60,000 bases of DNA from Cryptomeria japonica (taxonomy: Eukaryota; Streptophyta; Pinopsida; Cupressales; Cupressaceae). Location of the stretch: NCBI RefSeq assembly GCF_030272615.1, contig NC_081414.1:336493927-336553926 (forward strand). Direction: 5' to 3'. The position numbers were made by a program, and so were the translations under genes. Under the pieces are notes generated by a model, which saw nothing but the letters and a program-made list of their open reading frames with translations, made no database searches and was not told the origin of the DNA. Of the stretch, positions 55,330 through 60,000 are shown piece by piece (the stretch's first letter is position 1; each line of letters starts with the position of its first letter).

Positions 55330-58300
55330 AACCGCAATACTCTCCAAGAAACGGTTACAAGTCTTTTTCAATATCAACGACCTCTTCTGTTTGTTGTTTA
55401 GCTGCAACCTTTTCTATCTACTCTGGAGTATCTTCTTGTTGTCCGATATATTTATCCTTCCACTCGTGGAACACGTCATCACTTGGCCAAGCAAATCTGA
55501 TAATCTTTTGTTTCATTCCTTCTAGCCTTTTCCAAGTGACCCTTAACTGCCCAATTTTTGTTTCTATGAAACCATAATATGATTTCACTTTTTCAATCTC
55601 TTCAATTGTTTGGACAAACAAGGATGTGTCATTAGTGTTAATGATTTTATTAACCCTTTGGGACAATTTGTTGTCCAACTCTTCTAGCCATACCTTCTCC
55701 TCTTTTAACTAAATTGGACTGACAAAACCACCTAGAAACAATTCATATTTATGATCTAAATATTCTTTTCTATACAGTTGGGCTTTTCTTTTTACACCCG
55801 CCCTTTCCTCTAAGAGTATATTCATTTCTTTTATAAACTCACTAGTGGACCTAAGATTGTCGTTTTCCTCTGCATCTGCATGGGATGAGCACATAAGCTC
55901 TAACTCCTTACCTCTAGGCATCCACTTATTAAGGATTGGCTCCAAGGTGGTTTCATCCTTTCTTAATTCAATCAAGATATTCAGGATCCTTTTCATAGAA
56001 ATGTGTACAATAGAGACCTTGACCGAATCAACAAACTTCAAAATTGTGGCTTTTACCTTTTCTTTATACTTGCTTGCAAACAAGACTTGAGCTTGTTTCA
56101 ACTTTTCCAACTCATGTTGGATAGTTTCAGCTGATTGGAAACTAGAAGGCATAGGAGAAGGGGGATATTCTATAATGGGACTGGTAGGTGGAGGTCTTGC
56201 TGGAGAGGAGGCTATCAGGAGAGTAGAGGATTCACCTGGATGGTGCTGACCTGCCAACTGACTCTGAAGTCTAGCAATAATAATGTCTCTATTGGCTAAT
56301 CCTTCTTTGGCCTCATTCTAAGCCCTTAAGATAGTTTCCAATTTTAACTGGAGATTAGCCTTCTCTTTTGCCTCCTTTCCTGCTACTGCCACACTGAACT
56401 TTGCAGTTTTCAAGACCGTGCTTGCAACTTCCACCACCCCTGTATCTTGGACTCTTCTTACAATCATGCCTCCTAGGAGACTAGAATCTGATACACCTTT
56501 ACTCCTTTTATTCTCATCTTTCTTCAGTGACCACATGACTAGAGCAACATTATCTTTGCTGAAGGTCACTCCTTCCATGGGTTTTGTTTCCTTCCTTACT
56601 ACTTCAAGGACTAGAGCATTAGCTATGTCCCATTCAGGGAGGATTAAAACACCAGCCTTAGACACCATCTCTCTTCCCTTCTCAAGAGTAATAGTTTTAA
56701 ACTCCTCAATCATTTCTTTCTTTACCTCTTCTTCCACCCGAGTTACATCCCTGTGAGGCTGTTCACTCTTCCTTTGCTCACATCTGGCTTTGAATTGTTC
56801 TATATTTTGCTTCCACACAAATTACATGAAAGCCCCTATTGTAACAAAATTATTGTCAGCCAGGAATTCCTCACTAGCTTTCTTAACAGTAAGGTCTAAC
56901 TCTTGGCCCTTTAGCTCACCATCAGTCAAGTTCATTTCAGCACTAGGTGGCTCTTCTGGCATCCCCTCTTGGGTCTCCTCATATGTGTAGGCAATCTCCT
57001 CGAGACTCCCTAACTGTAACAACTGCTCAGCCATCGCTTGCTCATCTCCTATGTGGATAGGGGACTGAGATGGAGAATACAAAGGCTCATTGGTTTGCAC
57101 TTCCTTCCCCACCCTTTGCCTTTTAGGGGAATCTTGGATGTCAATGACATCTTCAACTTCTCTTTTCCCTCTTAAAGTGGAAGGCTCACCTGTCACTGGC
57201 ATCATCACACTGTACTTTGATTTCCTATGCATCACATAATCACCAAGTGGGATAGCCTTAGCAAAGGCAGGCTTAGCTAGGACCAATTTAACCTTATCAG
57301 GATCATTTTGCATTATAGCCTCCCTTTTTTCTTTCAAGGTTTGCATGAGGTCTTCAAAATAAAGAACCAAGAATTTGATTTTCTCCTCAAAGGGATTGAA
57401 ACTAGAGAGAGGGTCATAACTACTATCAAATTGATGAATGAAATCAAGAGCCCTCTTATATGCAACCCACTTATGTTTTCTCAGTTCTTGCTCATCCAAA
57501 CTGAATTCATTTCTAATTAAATCTTCAAGGAACAGAAATTGGTGAGGCCTACCTTTACACACTGCCCTCTTTCTAAACATGTTGTTGAAAAAATCCTCAG
57601 GGTCTGCGCATCTTGAAACTACAGTTGACAACCTATATGGCTTAAAGAATTCTTCAAAATATTTCTAGCCACCTTTAGTGATTACAAAATGATGGGCAAC
57701 AGTAATGGTTGGGAAAATGGCCCCTTTACCCCTATTTGTCAGCTCTTCCTCTTGTACACCTCCAATCTTCCTCAAGACTTCTGCAATCCCTATCTTCAAT
57801 GGGACCTGATAGGGCAATAGATAGGGAGTACCTCTGAAACCATACACTCTGAAAACGGTAGAAACAGGGTACAAATACATATCTCCCCAATTGTGAACAA
57901 TTTTAATACCCTCAGCAAACTCTTTAGGCTTGAGGAATTCCAAGAGAGTCTTAGGAATCCTAGGGTTCTCTGTGCACAAAAGAAATCTAATCTTAGATGT
58001 AAAGCATCTATCAAACATTAAAAAGCTAGCATCCTCCCTATCCCAGGATAAAACAGTGCTCCAAAGTTGAACAGGCATCTCTTCCTTATCTTTTACCTTA
58101 ACCAAATCCATTTCCTTTTCAAAATAGTTAGCACCCTTGAACAAAAACATACGCATTAAAAGGGAATACCATCCAAACGGCCTATCCACCTTACCATTTT
58201 TTATCCCTACTAGCCCTGCATGAATTGTATCAATAAGGTATGGCGCATAATCAAATGTTATTGCCAGAGGGGGGTTAGAATTTGTGCAATCATCAGCATG

Positions 58301-58983
58301 TAATGGGTTGGCATGTTTTTCTCAGCATCTTCTCCAAAAATCTGACATAGTGCCCAATACATACCCTTAGCTCTTAGAGTAAATAGATTCAGGGAGAAAG
58401 GTCCCATTATACTGGGGCCTACAACTATTAACCCTCCTATCTTAACAAAGAACTCTTTCAATGGGCCACTCCTAAGATGATCCAATTGAGCATTATAGAT
58501 CTGGGCTAATGACTCAAAATCAATAGGTTCTAACAAATTTGAAGCTTCACTGAGCTTAAATACATTTCTGAATTCATCATCATTTATTTCAATCAGGGCT
58601 GATCCCTTCACATTCCTGATACATCTAGCTATAGGGTCATAATTTTGTGCAATCAGGGTCAACAAATCTACATCCATGAATACACCAAGGACCACAAGCT
58701 TCCCCACATCCAATTCCCATATGCTATTTAAATGGGCAAGGGAATGTCTCTAACTGAAACCTACTTTGAACAATCCTAAACCTGACATCCCTATTTTTGG
58801 ATCCCTTAACCAATTACCTTTATCATATAAGCCATCCCCAATTCTAAGACGAGGGTTCTTTGGTACTAATTCTTTCGCTTTAGCCCCGGCATTAGTTGAC
58901 ATAGTTAACTGTTCCAAAAAATTATCACAAATGTTCCTATCCTGGTAATTCACTTTTGTTGTCAACTCCCTTCTTGGTACCAT
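55330..58983 (-). pseudogene. ORF M: long unknown coding region, about 1,200 codons, decayed
   Basis: From ATG at 58983 a frame runs to about 58256, shifts once, and continues in one frame to about 55330, interrupted only by stops (near 58750, 57667, 56821, 56320, 55711, 55418). Formerly it was one ORF of about 1,200 codons. The N-terminal half is globular: YDPIARCI, DDEFRNVFKLSE, RPFGWYSLLMRMFLFKG and LLPYQVPLKIG. The middle holds a basic SPKRQR patch and a Glu-rich segment. The C-terminal half is charged and helical, likely coiled coil. I recognise no named domain. It may be an extra ORF of an LTR element, as the build matches the A1 downstream ORF, or a host gene relic. Confidence 0.55.
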
Positions 58984-59327
58984 ATTGATAATGCAACTAT
59001 GTCAATTGAGACTTGCACAGACCTCTAATGAAATAATTCACACAGGAATCACTGATTTCGAACCAAAATTAGCAAGAAAAAGCACAAAAAACCTGATATT
59101 CGCTTGAAGAAAACCACTCTACACCAATTTCTCTACAACAGACTCGTTGAAATGATGCCAACATTCAAGTTGATGCGAACTCTAATATGGCAAGTTGGCA
59201 TTGAATTTTAGAAATTAATCCCGCATGCTTCGGCCATCACCTCAGAATTGAATTCATAAATCGAATTCAAAAATGGGCTCCAACGAATCATAAATTCTCT
59301 GAGTATTTCCTCTGTTTCATTGTTTCG

Positions 59328-59507
59328 CTATTTAGCGGGCTTTAAACCCTTTGCACCTTTCTTTCGCGAAACAACAACAATCGTTATATCATGAGAACTT
59401 GCGCTACTTTTACTCCGTCCGGTCTTTCTGTGTTAGTGATGGGCCCCACCTACTTTTCACTATTTCGCGGGCCTTAAACCTTGTGCAATTTTCTTTCGCG
59501 AAGCAAC
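59328..59507. repeat. Duplicated segment with TTTCGCGAA palindrome
   Basis: Copies at 59328-59376 and 59460-59507, offset 132 bp. Both share CTATTT-GCGGGC-TTAAACC and TTTCTTTCGCGAA-CAACA. Confidence 0.65.
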
Positions 59508-59772
59508 ACCGGCCATTAGATCATGATCTACTTGCCCAATCTTTATTTCCAACAATGACCGTCAGTCTTATTAACTAACCGTGCATCACCTTGACGGCTA
59601 ACAGTTTTCGCCATTTCACAGAGACTAAGCTGCAGGCATCTTCGAGCCATGAAACAATGACAACCATTGCATCGACCACGAGATGAACACCTTTTAACAT
59701 GCCTTAGACCCTTCAAGTGGGCCCTTTATCTCGGAGATCACTTGCTTTATCTCGTCACCGGTTAACAAACAC

Positions 59773-59910
59773 CACGTGGCAGTCAGCCATTTGCTCAGGA
59801 AGTTCTATCAGGTTCCATTCTAAAACTGCCACGTGTTTTACTTCACTATTCTCCACATAACTGTCAGTTGATCCAAGGCAGGCCCCCATTGTACCCTTCA
59901 GAGCCACGTG
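59773..59910 (-). promoter_or_regulatory. Cluster of three G-box (CACGTG) motifs
   Basis: CACGTG at 59773-59778, 59830-59835 and 59905-59910, each in a CCACGTG context. G-boxes bind bZIP and bHLH factors, including ABA- and light-response factors. They lie about 800-930 bp upstream of the ORF M start on its strand. Confidence 0.45.
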
Positions 59911-60000
59911 CACTTGACAGGTCACTCTTACACCCCATGGAACAAACCATCTATCTTGCCATGTCATGTCTTCGTGTCCGCCACCTCAGCAATCTGGTCT

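Larger units (their letters stand above)
58984..60000 (-). other. Upstream sequence of ORF M (leader or promoter)
   Basis: Non-coding on both strands. It has three CACGTG boxes (59773-59910) and a duplicated segment with TTTCGCGAA (59328-59376 and 59460-59507). It could be the LTR or leader of an element that extends beyond the window. No TG...CA pair could be fixed. Confidence 0.45.

Overview
The window reads as a piece of a large, repeat-dominated plant nuclear genome. A gymnosperm, perhaps a conifer, fits the long, old, degraded and nested LTR retrotransposons, but this is an inference from style and no host gene is present to confirm it. I see no intact host protein-coding gene, no tRNA or rRNA gene, and nothing prokaryotic. 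Almost every base from 2272 to about 54400 can be assigned to LTR retrotransposons nested inside one another; the rest is an unknown coding relic with a LINE-like tail (left edge), AT-rich sequence, and a long decayed minus-strand ORF of unknown function (right edge).

Layout. A degraded Ty1/copia element (C2, minus strand) is scattered over 3837-31405 and abuts a second copia LTR fragment (C1, 2272-3836). C2 was interrupted by a small non-autonomous LTR element without coding capacity (S, 5363-7275), by a probable solo LTR (X, 8198-22696), and by a chromodomain-bearing Ty3/gypsy chromovirus (G2, 22985-30759, target duplication ACTAG). X in turn contains a 13-kb gypsy element with 3.2-kb LTRs (G1, 9563-22601, target duplication CTAAT). 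Next to this lies an Athila-like gypsy element (A1, plus strand, about 31417 to beyond 52030) split by a Tat-like gypsy element (G3, minus strand, 34651-48209, target duplication CAAAC/CAAGC). The last 5 kb holds ORF M (58983-55330, minus) and its upstream sequence with G-box motifs.

How the parts work together. Each gypsy element carries the usual gag, protease, reverse transcriptase, RNase H and integrase set, now broken. G1 and G3 both carry a second, archaeal-type RNase H with D-E-D-D residues while their original RNase H has lost key acids. In G3 it lies between the original RNase H and integrase, the order known for Tat elements; in G1 it lies between protease and RT. A1 has a further unknown ORF after integrase. 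The genes are not functional: stop codons, mainly TAG at sites where neighbouring context expects Gln or Trp codons, interrupt every frame, as expected from deamination of methylated C.

The most striking non-coding structures are a roughly 20-nt phased array of AGCGCT palindromes just downstream of the primer binding site of G3, inverted-repeat modules in the G1 LTR, and a 26-nt match to a tRNA 3' end at the G3 primer binding site. All boundaries, identities and alignments were made by eye.
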